Shown here: positions 37,794 through 47,357 of the stretch, piece after piece
Layout of the letters: the number at the start of each line of letters is the position of its first letter
Position numbering within the stretch: position 1 is the first letter of the stretch
Source of the DNA: Candidatus Krumholzibacteriota bacterium
GTDB lineage: Bacteria; Krumholzibacteriota; Krumholzibacteriia; Krumholzibacteriales; Krumholzibacteriaceae
Assembly: GCA_016932415.1 (NCBI GenBank)
Contig: JAFGCX010000020.1
Span: 124,001-188,000, forward strand
Direction of reading: 5' to 3'
Length of the DNA: 64,000 nt
Made by a program: the position numbers and the translations under genes
Notes under the pieces: model-generated
Databases searched by the model: none
Told to the model about the DNA's origin: nothing
What the model saw: the letters and a program-made list of their open reading frames with translations, nothing else

Positions 37794-38549
37794 TCAATGG
37801 ATCTTTCTCAACTTGTTAAGGGCTTCCTTGGCAGCCATCTGCTCGGCGTCTTTCTTGCTTTTGCCTCGTCCGCGGCCTGTTATTCCTTCAGCCGCTTTGA
37901 CTTCGATCAGAAACAACTTGTCGTGTTCCGGACCGGTAGTCGATTTGATCCTGTACTTTGGATAACCCTTGAATTTTTTCTGGGTCCATTCCTGGAGATG
38001 GCTCTTGTAGTTTATATGATCGGTATGTTCAATTATCTCGTCAATATCGTCGAGCACGAGATTTTCGACTATTTTTCTCGAAGGTTCCAGTCCGCCATCC
38101 ATATAGACGGCACCAATGACCGCTTCGAAAACGGCAGTCTGTATCGAATCCTGGCCATGAACGCCTCCCCTGAAAGCATTGTCGCTTAGAATAACGTGAT
38201 CTTTCAATCCTATCAGATCTGCCTTTTTGGAGAGTACATTCTTGCTTACCAGCAGGGATTTCTTCTGTGTCAGCTGTCCTTCATTCTCGTCGGGGAAATT
38301 CCTCATCAGGAATTCGGTAGTTATAAGGGCAAGGACCGAGTCCCCCAGAAACTCGAGTCTTTCGTATGTAATCCCTTCCTCGCCTGGCTTTAATTCTCCA
38401 AGTGTCGAACGGTGAGTGAGAGCTTCTATAAGAAATTCCCTTTTTTCGAACCTGTAATCTATCTTTTCTTCCAGCGACGAAAGATTTACAGGCACTTCCA
38501 CCGGATCGGGGCTGAAGAGCCTCCTGATCCAACCGAACAACCTTTGCAT
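37794..38549 (-). CDS. rnc: Ribonuclease III
   Basis: Double-strand RNA endonuclease for rRNA and mRNA processing. Signature ERLEFLGDSVLALITTEFL (about 63-81) and the second acidic site FEAVIGAVYMDGG are intact. A C-terminal dsRNA-binding domain (about 178-250; YKSHLQEWTQKKFKGYPKY ... GKSKKDAEQMAAKEALNKL) follows. A ~30-residue N-terminal extension precedes the core. Following fabF is the usual acpP-fabF-rnc order. Confidence 0.96.
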   Translation of the reverse strand: MQRLFGWIRRLFSPDPVEVPVNLSSLEEKIDYRFEKREFLIEALTHRSTLGELKPGEEGITYERLEFLGDSVLALITTEFLMRNFPDENEGQLTQKKSLLVSKNVLSKKADLIGLKDHVILSDNAFRGGVHGQDSIQTAVFEAVIGAVYMDGGLEPSRKIVENLVLDDIDEIIEHTDHINYKSHLQEWTQKKFKGYPKYRIKSTTGPEHDKLFLIEVKAAEGITGRGRGKSKKDAEQMAAKEALNKLRKIH

Positions 38550-38566
38550 AGACAGATCGTTCCCCT

Positions 38567-39808
38567 CTAGCCTTCGAATTTTGAAAGCAGAAGACTTACG
38601 TTATGTCCTCCAAATCCGAACGAATTGCTGATGACGTATTTCAATTCTTTTTCCACAGCATTTCGCGGGACATGATTAAGCGGACATTCCGGATCTATAT
38701 TGTCGAGATTCGCCGTCGGAGGAATCGTCTGTTCCAACAGAGCTTTGACGCTGACAATGAATTCAATCCCCGCGGCGGCACCAAGCAGATGCCCTGTAGA
38801 GGATTTTGTCGAACTCACGCGCAGGGAATCCCTGGTTCCGAAAAGACCTGTTATAGCTTCTGATTCAGCTCTGTCATTATACAAAGTGGAAGTACCGTGA
38901 GCGTTTATATAATCGATATCGTCCGGTTCAAGCCCCGCGTCCAGCAGGGCCATCTTCATGGCCTTGACCGCCCCCGCTCCTCCCGGGACGGGGGATGTCA
39001 TATGATAAGCGTCGCCAGACATCCCCACTCCTGATAATTCCGCCAGGATCTCCGCTCCCCTTGCTCTCGCGTGAGAGAGTTCCTCAAGAAGAACCAGGCC
39101 AGCCCCCTCTGACATGACAAAACCGTCCCTGTCGACGTCGAAGGGTCTGCTGGCTGCGGATGGGTCATCGTTGCGCGTCGAGAGGGCTTTCATTGAACAG
39201 AATCCTCCCAGAGCCATCGGAGAGATCGTCCCTTCAGCACCGCCTGTGAGAGCAGCTTCCGAATAACCCTGCTTGATAAGCATAAATGCCGTCGCTATAG
39301 CGTTACCGCCTGATGCGCATGCCGATACGGTGCAGTAATTCGGTCCTTTCAATCCATACCTGATCGAGACAAGGCCTGAAGCCATGTCGGAGATCATCAT
39401 CGGGATATAAAAGGGACTTATCTTCCCGGGGCCTTTTTCGATAAGATTATGATGCTGAGTCTCGAACGTGATTATGCCCCCGATACCTGAACCGATTATC
39501 GTCGCGATATTCTCCCCGTCAATATCGCAGCCTTCGAAACTGCGCATAGCTTCAACCGAAGCGGCCATCGCGAGATGAACGAAACGATCCATCCTCCTAG
39601 CGTCTTTTTTGTCGATATAATCGAGTGGATCGAAGTTCCTGACCTCTCCGCCGATCCTGCTGGAATATCCGGTCGTATCAAAAGCCTGTATCAGGCCTAT
39701 GCCTGAATTCCCCGCCTTGATGTTCAACCAGCTTTCATCGACAGTATTCCCGCATGGAGTCACCGCTCCCAGTCCAGTGACCACGACTCTTCTGCCATTA
39801 TCGAACAC
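38567..39808 (-). CDS. fabF: 3-oxoacyl-ACP synthase II
   Basis: Elongating condensing enzyme of type II fatty acid synthesis. Catalytic triad is visible: Cys in TVSACASGGNAIA, His in INAHGTSTLYND and His in SSTKSSTGHLLGAAAG. The C-terminal glycine-rich NSFGFGGHNVSLLL is conserved. 413 residues, full length. Confidence 0.97.
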   Translation of the reverse strand: MFDNGRRVVVTGLGAVTPCGNTVDESWLNIKAGNSGIGLIQAFDTTGYSSRIGGEVRNFDPLDYIDKKDARRMDRFVHLAMAASVEAMRSFEGCDIDGENIATIIGSGIGGIITFETQHHNLIEKGPGKISPFYIPMMISDMASGLVSIRYGLKGPNYCTVSACASGGNAIATAFMLIKQGYSEAALTGGAEGTISPMALGGFCSMKALSTRNDDPSAASRPFDVDRDGFVMSEGAGLVLLEELSHARARGAEILAELSGVGMSGDAYHMTSPVPGGAGAVKAMKMALLDAGLEPDDIDYINAHGTSTLYNDRAESEAITGLFGTRDSLRVSSTKSSTGHLLGAAAGIEFIVSVKALLEQTIPPTANLDNIDPECPLNHVPRNAVEKELKYVISNSFGFGGHNVSLLLSKFEG

Positions 39809-39862
39809 GTTTTCCCCCTCGCAGGTCCGTTTTCGTTAAAATGCGCGCATCAGTTAAGGGAG

Positions 39863-40102
39863 TTATTCTGTTATATGCGCCTTGATATACTCGATAGCGG
39901 CTCCGACCTTCGTGATCTTTTCCGCTTCATCGTCAGGGATCTCGACGCCGAATTCTTCCTCGAGAGCCATGACCAGTTCAACCGTGTCGAGCGAATCCGC
40001 TCCAAGGTCATCGATAAAAGATGCCTCGGGAATGATCTGGTCCTGGTTAACTGAAAGCTGATCTTCTACTACTTTCTTGACTCTTTCTTCTACTGATGCC
40101 AT
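39863..40102 (-). CDS. acpP: Acyl carrier protein
   Basis: 79 residues, acidic, with the phosphopantetheine site Ser37 in [20 protein letters not shown]. Carries growing acyl chains for FabD/F/G/H, LpxD and PlsX encoded around it. Placed between fabG and fabF, as in most bacteria. Confidence 0.98.
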   Translation of the reverse strand: MASVEERVKKVVEDQLSVNQDQIIPEASFIDDLGADSLDTVELVMALEEEFGVEIPDDEAEKITKVGAAIEYIKAHITE

Positions 40103-40137
40103 CGTTCTTCGACCTCCTGTAAGCTCTGTCTTTTATT

Positions 40138-40884
40138 TTAAGACATTATCATCCCACCGTCACAGTTTATCACCTGTCCCGTGACGTAACTTCCCAGCTC
40201 AGAAACCAGGAAGAGAACGATGCTTGCGACATCATCCCCTGTCCCGAATTTTCCGAGAGGGATCATGCGGCGCATTCCTTCCTTTACTTCCTTGGGAAGC
40301 ACGGAAGTCATCGCCGTCTCGATGAAACCGGGAGCGATCGCGTTTACCGTCACGTTCCTTGGCGCAAACTCTCTCGCGACCGATTTCGAGAACCCGATTA
40401 TACCTGCCTTGCTGGCCGCGTAATTGCTCTGGCCGGCGTTACCCATCTGCCCGATCACCGATGCTATGCTGACTATTCGACCGAAGCGCTTTTTGAACAT
40501 ATGCTTCGATACGACCTTCGTCATGTTGAATGTCCCGGTGAGATTTACGTCGATGACGCTTTTCCACTCATCCTCACTCATCCTCAGAAGCAGGTTATCT
40601 CTCGTTATACCGGCATTGTTGATCAGGAAATGTATCTGGTCCCTCCACGCGAGGGTTTCCTTCACGCATTCCTGGACTCCGGCGTAGTCGGCGACATTGC
40701 ACTTCAGGGCCATGCCTCTGCCACCTGCTTCTTCAAGCAGGTCGACAGTCTCCCTGGCAGTATCGATATTCATGTCGATGACCGCCACGTCTGCCCCGTT
40801 TCTCCCCAGTGCAAGAGCGATGTCGCGCCCTATACCCTGTCCGGCGCCGGTGACTAAAGCTGTCTTTTCTTTCAGGTCAATCAT
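40138..40884 (-). CDS. fabG: 3-oxoacyl-ACP reductase
   Basis: NADPH-dependent short-chain dehydrogenase. Cofactor loop TGAGQGIGRDIA, NNAGITRDNLLLRM (FabG-specific), catalytic Ser in VSIASVIGQMGN and Tyr/Lys in SNYAASKAG. 248 residues. Ends GQVINCDGGMIMS, close to the family consensus. Confidence 0.97.
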   Translation of the reverse strand: MIDLKEKTALVTGAGQGIGRDIALALGRNGADVAVIDMNIDTARETVDLLEEAGGRGMALKCNVADYAGVQECVKETLAWRDQIHFLINNAGITRDNLLLRMSEDEWKSVIDVNLTGTFNMTKVVSKHMFKKRFGRIVSIASVIGQMGNAGQSNYAASKAGIIGFSKSVAREFAPRNVTVNAIAPGFIETAMTSVLPKEVKEGMRRMIPLGKFGTGDDVASIVLFLVSELGSYVTGQVINCDGGMIMS

Positions 40885-40940
40885 AACGCAGTCCTGTATA
40901 TCAAAAACTCTCTTTCACGTAAAGCAGAACTTTATTTAAA

Positions 40941-41879
40941 TTACACTTCTCTTTCAAGAAACTTCTGCAGATCTTCGACCGAGCCTGCCGGTTCGACCTG
41001 CCTGCTCCTGTCTATTCTCTTCATCAACCCGGCCAGGACCTTTCCCGGACCGGCTTCAATGACCGGGCCGTCCCATTCGCCAAGCAGCAACCTCATAGAT
41101 TCAGCCCATAGAACCGGGCTTGTAAGCTGCCTTGAAAGGGCGTCGATTATTTCTTCCCTTGATCTTATCAGCCTCGCGTCGGCGTTGCATATTACTCCCG
41201 TATCAGCGTCTTCGATCGTGAAACTCTTTATATATGCCACCAGGTCATCCTGGGCCGGCGCCACCAGGGGGGAATGAAACGCTCCACTGACGTTAAGCCT
41301 TACTACTTTTTTTGCTCCCGAGGCGTCAGCGATCTTCATCGCTGTTTCCACCGCTTCGATATTTCCAGAGATTACGATCTGACCGGGGGAATTGATATTC
41401 GCTATGACGACGGTCTGGCCCCCGGTCGAAGCTTCCCTGCAGGCGGCGGCCACTTCTTCCTCTTCCAGTCCGATGACGGCAGCCATCGTTCCCGGACGTT
41501 CGAGGCCAGCATTGAACATAAGTTCGCCTCTCCTGCGCACGATCCTCAGTGCGTCCATTCCGTCGAGCACCCCTGAAGCGACGAGCGCGGAATATTCTCC
41601 AAGACTGTGGCCAGCCGTCATCGCCGGTTCGACCCCGGCTTCCTCCCGCAGGATCCTCAGCGCGATTATACTGTGAAGGAGGATCGCCGGCTGCGCGTTC
41701 CTCGTTTCGGTAAGTTCATCCGGATCTCCATCGAAACAGAGTCTCGAAAGGGAAAAGCCGAGGACATCGTCCGCTTCACTGAACATCTCCCGGGCGACGG
41801 GAAATGTTTCTGCCAGATCCTTCCCCATACCCACGTACTGCGATCCCTGTCCTGGAAAAAGCATTGCGGCTTTCATCAA
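40941..41879 (-). CDS. fabD: Malonyl-CoA:ACP transacylase
   Basis: Loads malonyl groups onto ACP. LFPGQGSQYVGMGKDL at the N-terminus; nucleophile Ser92 in AGHSLGEYSAL; catalytic His in NVSGAFHSPLVAPA. 312 residues. Confidence 0.97.
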   Translation of the reverse strand: MMKAAMLFPGQGSQYVGMGKDLAETFPVAREMFSEADDVLGFSLSRLCFDGDPDELTETRNAQPAILLHSIIALRILREEAGVEPAMTAGHSLGEYSALVASGVLDGMDALRIVRRRGELMFNAGLERPGTMAAVIGLEEEEVAAACREASTGGQTVVIANINSPGQIVISGNIEAVETAMKIADASGAKKVVRLNVSGAFHSPLVAPAQDDLVAYIKSFTIEDADTGVICNADARLIRSREEIIDALSRQLTSPVLWAESMRLLLGEWDGPVIEAGPGKVLAGLMKRIDRSRQVEPAGSVEDLQKFLEREV

Positions 41880-41939
41880 TTGATCTCCTTGTCATCAGAC
41901 CCGGCACCGGCCCCTGAACAGAAGAAGCCTATATGATCC

Positions 41940-42938
41940 CTATCTCTTGAAAAGGACCGCACCCCATGTCAGTCCTCCGCCGAAAGCTACCATTATTACC
42001 AGATCATCTTTTTTAAGGACTCCGCTTTCATTTATCTCGCCAAGCGCGATCGGAATGCTTGCCGACGAGGTGTTCCCGATCCTGTCAATATTTACTACGA
42101 CCTGTTCCCTGTCGAGTTTGAGTCTTTTTCTGACACCTTCGATTATCCTGATATTGGCCTGGTGCGGAATGAGAAACGACACATCGTCAGTCGTCAGGCC
42201 TGCTTCCACAAGAGTCCTTTGTGCCGCGTCAACCATGGATCTGACTGCGTATTTAAAGAGCCCGTCCCCTTTCATCTTCACGTACTGCAGGCGCTCATCG
42301 AGATTTTCGGCCGTGATCGGATTCCTTGACCCTCCTCCGGGGAGAAAGAGCAGTTCTCCGAGTGATCCGTCACTCTGCATGAATGTACCGAGTATCCCCT
42401 CTCCCTGCGGACAGCTCTCAAGTACCACTGCTCCCGCTCCATCGCCGAACAGGACGCAAGTCTTTCGGTCTTCCCAGTCTATTATCTTTGACAGCACCTC
42501 TACGCCGACGACAAGGGCTTTCTTCACGTGTCCCATGCCGATCATAGACTGGGCGACTGTTACTGCGTAGATAAAGCCTGAACATGCCGCGCTGATGTCG
42601 AACGCGGCTGCTCGCTTTGCTCCAAGCTTGTCCTGGATGATGCATCCCGTCGCGGGAAGGGCCATATCGGCAGTCACTGTAGCTACGATGATCAGATCGA
42701 GGTCTTCAGCATCTACACCGGCGTCTTTCAGGGCAGCCTTCGCCGCCTCGAGCGAAAGATCGCTCGCCGCCTGCTCGGGAGTAGCTATCCTTCTTTCCCT
42801 TATGCCGCTTCGAGTGACGATCCACTCATCCGTCGTATCGACCATCGTTTCAAGCTCGGCGTTCGTCAGGATTCGATCAGGTATGTAATATCCTATACCT
42901 GTGATCTTCGCGCTCATTTTTTCGCTTGTGGAAATCAC
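41940..42938 (-). CDS. fabH: 3-oxoacyl-ACP synthase III
   Basis: Initiates fatty acid synthesis by condensing acyl-CoA with malonyl-ACP. Catalytic Cys in DISAACSGFIYA, His in FLIPHQANIRI and Asn in RIGNTSSASIP. 332 residues. The GTG at 42938 overlaps the plsX stop (GTGA) with GGAGG 10 bases upstream; an internal ATG at 42917 would start at the conserved SAKITGIGYYIP. Confidence 0.97.
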   Translation of the reverse strand: MISTSEKMSAKITGIGYYIPDRILTNAELETMVDTTDEWIVTRSGIRERRIATPEQAASDLSLEAAKAALKDAGVDAEDLDLIIVATVTADMALPATGCIIQDKLGAKRAAAFDISAACSGFIYAVTVAQSMIGMGHVKKALVVGVEVLSKIIDWEDRKTCVLFGDGAGAVVLESCPQGEGILGTFMQSDGSLGELLFLPGGGSRNPITAENLDERLQYVKMKGDGLFKYAVRSMVDAAQRTLVEAGLTTDDVSFLIPHQANIRIIEGVRKRLKLDREQVVVNIDRIGNTSSASIPIALGEINESGVLKKDDLVIMVAFGGGLTWGAVLFKR

Positions 42939-43936
42939 TGACCGTCTGCCTCCATTCTGTCCCTGAGCTTCTTGTTCATACCGCTTACGTAGAAAGCCTC
43001 TGCCGCGAAAAGAGCGTTTTTGACAGCCTTGGCGTTGGAGCCTCCATGACCGATAAGCGTGATCCCTTCGACTCCGAGGAGCGGCATCCCTCCATATTCT
43101 GAATAATCCAGGGTCCTCTTTACCCTGGCAAAAGCGGGCTTCATGAGAAAAGCCCCGAGTTTGGCGATCCTGTGCTCGGCGACCCCTTCCTTGATCAGGC
43201 TGTTCATGTAGTCTATTATAGATTCGGTGAACTTCAGAACGACATTCCCCGTAAATCCATCGGTGACGACGACGTCGACAGTATCGAGAAAAATATCATG
43301 ACCCTCGACATTTCCGACAAAATTTACGCTGCTTTTTTCGAGAAGCTTGTGCGTCTCCCGGGCAAGTTCGTTACCTTTTGAGGATTCCTCCCCGATACTG
43401 AGAAGCCCTACCCTGGGATTATTCCTTTTCAGTACTATTTCAGCGTAGATCGATCCCATCAGGGCGAACTGCTCCAGATGTTTCGGGATGCAGTCGGAAT
43501 TGGCTCCTCCGTCGAGAAATATCGTTCCGCCTGTCTTGGTGGGAAAGTGTATGGCGATCGCCGGTCTTGAGACCCCGGGAATCCTGCCGTACGAAAAAAG
43601 AGAGGATGCCACCGCGGCACCTGTATTTCCAGCGCTCAGAACCGCTTCGGCGAGACCGTCACGGACCAGGCCGGTAGCGACGGCGATCGAGGAACTCCTC
43701 TTCCTCCTCAGCGCCGTAGCGGGGGATTCCGACATCCCTATAACTTCGGGGGCGTGGACTATCTCAACATGATCGACCAGCCCTCCCTGTTCGGCAAAGA
43801 ATTCTTCTATCAGAGACTGGTCACCGACCAGGATGACATCAAATCTGCCTGAAGCCTCTTTGACGGCTTCGATTGCTCCCTTGATGATTTCCTCCGGCGC
43901 GTTGTCGCCGCCCATTGCATCCAAAGCTATTTTCAT
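42935..43936 (-). CDS. plsX: Phosphate acyltransferase PlsX
   Basis: Converts acyl-ACP to acyl-phosphate for phospholipid synthesis. MKIALDAMGGDNAP at the N-terminus is diagnostic; FLDGGANSDC, VGLLSIGEESSKGN and VVTDGFTGNVVLK follow. About 333 residues. The third of three tandem start codons (ATG 43936) is chosen because GGAG lies at the right distance. Typical rpmF-plsX-fabH order. Confidence 0.96.
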   Translation of the reverse strand: MKIALDAMGGDNAPEEIIKGAIEAVKEASGRFDVILVGDQSLIEEFFAEQGGLVDHVEIVHAPEVIGMSESPATALRRKRSSSIAVATGLVRDGLAEAVLSAGNTGAAVASSLFSYGRIPGVSRPAIAIHFPTKTGGTIFLDGGANSDCIPKHLEQFALMGSIYAEIVLKRNNPRVGLLSIGEESSKGNELARETHKLLEKSSVNFVGNVEGHDIFLDTVDVVVTDGFTGNVVLKFTESIIDYMNSLIKEGVAEHRIAKLGAFLMKPAFARVKRTLDYSEYGGMPLLGVEGITLIGHGGSNAKAVKNALFAAEAFYVSGMNKKLRDRMEADGQ

Positions 43937-44024
43937 CATCACTCCGGAATAAATGCCGGCAACAGGCGTGGCACAGCCGCTGTCGACAGGGAATCCAGGT
44001 CGTTAAAGAAAAAGTCCGGGAGGA

Positions 44025-44216
44025 TCAACTCTCGTCTTTTTCAGAGGGCTTGATAACTTCGCGTCCGCCATAATACCCGCAATTCGGACAGACTACATGG
44101 GGTTGCTTCGGCTGATGACAATGCGAACATGTCGCCAGGGCAGGAGATTCTGCCTTCCAGTGAGTCCTGCGGCTGTGCTTTTTCGCTTTCGAAGTCCTTC
44201 TTTTTGGTACTGCCAT
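44025..44216 (-). CDS. rpmF: 50S ribosomal protein L32 (zinc-binding form)
   Basis: 63 residues: MAVPKRRTSKAKKHSRRTHW is the canonical start, followed by a four-cysteine zinc ribbon C30-SH-C33 ... C43-PN-C46. ATG at 44216 has GGAGGAG upstream, supplied by the end of the yceD gene. An in-frame GTG two codons earlier is less likely. Confidence 0.97.
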   Translation of the reverse strand: MAVPKRRTSKAKKHSRRTHWKAESPALATCSHCHQPKQPHVVCPNCGYYGGREVIKPSEKDES

Positions 44217-44218
44217 TA

Positions 44219-44782
44219 TCACTCCTCCCGCTTCAGGGGATCTTGATTATCGTCAATTTCTACCTTGATCCGATCAAGTGCGGCCCATCTGGGGTCGACT
44301 TCTTCCTTACTGCATTCGCATCTTCCAGTATTAAGATCGGTTCCGCAGGAGGCGCATATCCCGGCGCACTCTTCCCTGCAGAGATATTTAATAGGAAGCT
44401 CCAGCAGGATCGCTTCCCTTACCCGCGGAAAGATATCATAGGAGAAGGTATCGCCCAGTGAAAGAAAAACAAAATCATCTTCATCCTCTATCCCGGGCAG
44501 TACTGATCTCTCTCCGCGTTGAAAGACTATCTCGAATTCAGTACTCACAAAGTGATCGAAGGGTATCCCGCAGCGGCTGCATTCTGTCGATAAAACGCAA
44601 TCGACCTTCGCTTCGAGCAGGTAACGAATGCCTGTCTTCGTAACCCTCGCTTCGACAACCGCCCTGCAGTCATTCTCACCGCCGTCGAAAGAGGGCAGTT
44701 CGAACCCTTCGCTGAAGGAAAAGGACTCCCGGTCCTCAACATGACCCAGGTCCAGTTCCATTTTATGAAAATCCTTCTCCAT
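44219..44782 (-). CDS. yceD: DUF177 / YceD family protein
   Basis: 187 residues. DUF177 proteins are encoded next to rpmF in most bacteria and plants and are linked to 23S rRNA accumulation. Cysteine motifs CVLSTECSRCG and CREECAGICASCGTDLNTGRC (the LC-x-EDC-x-GLC-like end of the family) are present and probably bind metal. Two bases separate it from rpmF. Confidence 0.92.
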   Translation of the reverse strand: MEKDFHKMELDLGHVEDRESFSFSEGFELPSFDGGENDCRAVVEARVTKTGIRYLLEAKVDCVLSTECSRCGIPFDHFVSTEFEIVFQRGERSVLPGIEDEDDFVFLSLGDTFSYDIFPRVREAILLELPIKYLCREECAGICASCGTDLNTGRCECSKEEVDPRWAALDRIKVEIDDNQDPLKREE

Positions 44783-44794
44783 AAAGCGTTTATA

Positions 44795-45199
44795 TTAATC
44801 TTCAGAAAACACGATAGCAAGCTCTTTTTCTGCTGATTCCGGTGAATCTGAAGCATGTACGGCATTTGTCTGGAGACTCGCGCCATATATATATCGGATC
44901 GTACCTGGCCGCGCGTCGGCAGGATCGGTCGCGCCGACAAGCTCGCGAACCATCTTGACGGCATTTTCCTTTTCCAGTTCGAGTCCGATAACGTCACCAG
45001 ATGTAATATATTCTATCAGATCCTTAAAGAAAGGTTTTTCGGCATGGATCCCGTAAAAATCCTCAGCCCTGTCGACTTCGAAGCTGAATTGCTTCATCCG
45101 CAGTATATTGAGACCGTTCTTTAGAATAAAATCGATAATCTCTCCCTGTTTTCTGGCCTTTACCATCTCCGGTTTGATCATCAGGTAAGTCTTTTCCAC
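44795..45199 (-). CDS. ndk: Nucleoside diphosphate kinase
   Basis: Balances NTP pools through a phospho-histidine. N-terminus EKTYLMIKPEMVK, active His115 in QTNAVHASDSPESAEKE and the RPGTIR nucleotide loop. The start is GTG at 45199: GGAGG is 5 bases upstream and the protein then begins exactly where the family does (134 residues). The two upstream ATGs would add five unneeded residues and have no Shine-Dalgarno. Confidence 0.95.
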   Translation of the reverse strand: MEKTYLMIKPEMVKARKQGEIIDFILKNGLNILRMKQFSFEVDRAEDFYGIHAEKPFFKDLIEYITSGDVIGLELEKENAVKMVRELVGATDPADARPGTIRYIYGASLQTNAVHASDSPESAEKELAIVFSED

Positions 45200-45285
45200 G
45201 AATGCCTCCATCATTGAAAAACCCTGACAGGCAGATCGACAGTATTACCTGCCCCATTGGAAATATCCACCCGCTTTCGCCAGTT

Positions 45286-46164
45286 TCAGTTCTGCCCGAT
45301 CAATCCCGCTACGATACCGGCTATCATCGCAGGAGTCTCCGCCACATCAACGCCGGCCTCAGCGAAAGCCGCCACCTTTTCCGCTGCTGTCCCAGTCCCG
45401 CCTGTCACTATAGCTCCGGCGTGTCCCATCCGTTTTCCGGGGGGCGCGGTCCTTCCGGCAATGAACGCGGCAACCTTTTTCGGATATCCGTCCTTGATCA
45501 TCATTGCGGCTTTTTCCTCGTCATTTCCGCCGATCTCGCCTATGAGCACGACCACTTCGGTCTCGTCATCTTCAGCAAAAAGATCCATCGCGTCGAGCAG
45601 GTTGGTACCGATTACAGGATCTCCTCCGATACCGAGACATGTCGACTGGCCAAAACCGTTTTTTGAAAGATGATATACGATCTCATAAGTCAAGGTACCA
45701 CTTCGTGATACAACCCCCACATTACCTTCTTTGTGAATATTGCCCGGCATGATCCCGACCTTGGACTTCCCCGGCGATATCACACCCGGACTGTTGGGGC
45801 CGATCACCCTCGTACCTCTTTCGCGCGTATATGGAAGGACTTTCAGCATATCCCTTACCGGCAGACCTTCGGATATACAGACGACCAGCGATATTCCGGC
45901 ATCCGACGCCTCAAATATCGCATCGGCGGCAAACGGGGCCGGTACGTAGATCACGCTTGTGTTCGCCCCGGTCTCTCTGACTGCTTCTTCCATACTGTTG
46001 AAGACCGGGACTCCATCCTCTGTCTTCATTCCGCCCTTGCCAGGCGTGACTCCTCCAACGACATTCGTCCCGTAAGCCACCATCTGGCTGGCATGGAACC
46101 CGCCATCTCGTCCAGTGATCCCCTGGACAATCAACCTGGTATTTTTATCGATAAGAATACTCAA
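45286..46164 (-). CDS. sucD: Succinyl-CoA synthetase alpha subunit
   Basis: TCA-cycle enzyme subunit; binds CoA and carries the phospho-histidine. [20 protein letters not shown] and [10 protein letters not shown] at the N-terminus, [25 protein letters not shown] and the active His in [15 protein letters not shown]. 292 residues. Follows sucC by 21 bases. Confidence 0.97.
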   Translation of the reverse strand: MSILIDKNTRLIVQGITGRDGGFHASQMVAYGTNVVGGVTPGKGGMKTEDGVPVFNSMEEAVRETGANTSVIYVPAPFAADAIFEASDAGISLVVCISEGLPVRDMLKVLPYTRERGTRVIGPNSPGVISPGKSKVGIMPGNIHKEGNVGVVSRSGTLTYEIVYHLSKNGFGQSTCLGIGGDPVIGTNLLDAMDLFAEDDETEVVVLIGEIGGNDEEKAAMMIKDGYPKKVAAFIAGRTAPPGKRMGHAGAIVTGGTGTAAEKVAAFAEAGVDVAETPAMIAGIVAGLIGQN

Positions 46165-46185
46165 GACCAGCTCCCTTTCCAGTGA

Positions 46186-47319
46186 TCACGAACCCGCGAT
46201 CTCGATTGCTTTCTTAACTCCCTCATCCATCGTGGCGGCGCTTTCCAGTTCGGTATCTTCAAGAAGCTCTCTCGCTTCCTTCTCGTTCGTGCCGGTCAGC
46301 CTGACTACCAGCGGTACATCGATTCCGAGTTTCTCCCTGGCTTCAAGAAGCCCTCTCGCCACATCGTCGCACCTCGTTATTCCGCCGAAAATATTTATAA
46401 GGATAGCTTTTACCTTTTCGTCCCGGAGAATGATCTTCATCGCGGAAAGCACCTTTTCCGGGTTTGAAGAACCTCCTATATCGAGAAAATTCGCCGGTTC
46501 AGCCCCGTAGTACTTGATCATGTCCATAGTCGCCATCGCGAGACCCGCACCGTTGACTATGCACCCGATATTTCCATCCAGCTTGACGAATGAAAGATCA
46601 GCCTCTCTCGCCTCGACCTCTCCGGCATCCTCAGCCGAATCATCCCTGAGCGCCTCGATCTCCTTGTGCCTGTAAAGGCTGTTGTCATCGATATTGATCT
46701 TCGCGTCGATCGCCCAGACCTTTCCATCGGGACTTACGACAAGCGGGTTGATCTCTGCAAGTGACGAATCGATCTCCATGAACGCTTCGTAGAGCGACCT
46801 GAAGACAGGAGAGAGCTGTTTAGCCACATCCTTGTCGCTGGTCAGGAAAGAGGCCATCTTTCTTGTCTGGAATGGAAGAAGCCCCGTCACCGGGTCTATG
46901 ACTACCTTGAGTATCTTCTCCGGAGTCGACCTCGCTACTTCCTCGATGTCAATCCCGCCGGCAGGCGATATCATCATAAGAGGTTTCCGCGTCACGCGAT
47001 CGACGACCATTCCGACATAGAATTCCTCCGAAATATCGACCGCTTTCGCGATGAGGATCTTTTCAACTTTCAAGCCCTTGATATCCATCCCCAGGATCGC
47101 TTTGGCTTTCTCGACTGCTTCAGCGGGACTTGAAGCGAGTTTGACTCCTCCAGCTTTCCCCCTGCCACCGACGAGGACCTGGGCCTTTACGACGACCGGG
47201 CAACCGAGATCCTCAGCCGCAGGGCCTGCGTCTTCAGCTTCTGTTACAAAACAGCTTGGTGGTACGGGAAGACCGAACCTGGTAAATATCCCCCTCGCGT
47301 CACCTTCATGGATCTTCAA
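46186..47319 (-). CDS. sucC: Succinyl-CoA synthetase beta subunit
   Basis: ATP-grasp subunit that binds the nucleotide. KIHEGDARGIFTRFGLPVPP matches the family N-terminus; VVKAQVLVGGRGKAGGVKLA, LAEINPLVVSPDG and NIFGGITRCDDVA follow. Start is TTG at 47319 with GGAGG 7 bases upstream, giving 377 residues; a longer upstream frame would add 11 non-homologous residues. Confidence 0.96.
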   Translation of the reverse strand: MKIHEGDARGIFTRFGLPVPPSCFVTEAEDAGPAAEDLGCPVVVKAQVLVGGRGKAGGVKLASSPAEAVEKAKAILGMDIKGLKVEKILIAKAVDISEEFYVGMVVDRVTRKPLMMISPAGGIDIEEVARSTPEKILKVVIDPVTGLLPFQTRKMASFLTSDKDVAKQLSPVFRSLYEAFMEIDSSLAEINPLVVSPDGKVWAIDAKINIDDNSLYRHKEIEALRDDSAEDAGEVEAREADLSFVKLDGNIGCIVNGAGLAMATMDMIKYYGAEPANFLDIGGSSNPEKVLSAMKIILRDEKVKAILINIFGGITRCDDVARGLLEAREKLGIDVPLVVRLTGTNEKEARELLEDTELESAATMDEGVKKAIEIAGS

Positions 47320-47357
47320 TTCTGACCTCCACTCCTGAATTATATATGTCAAACTCC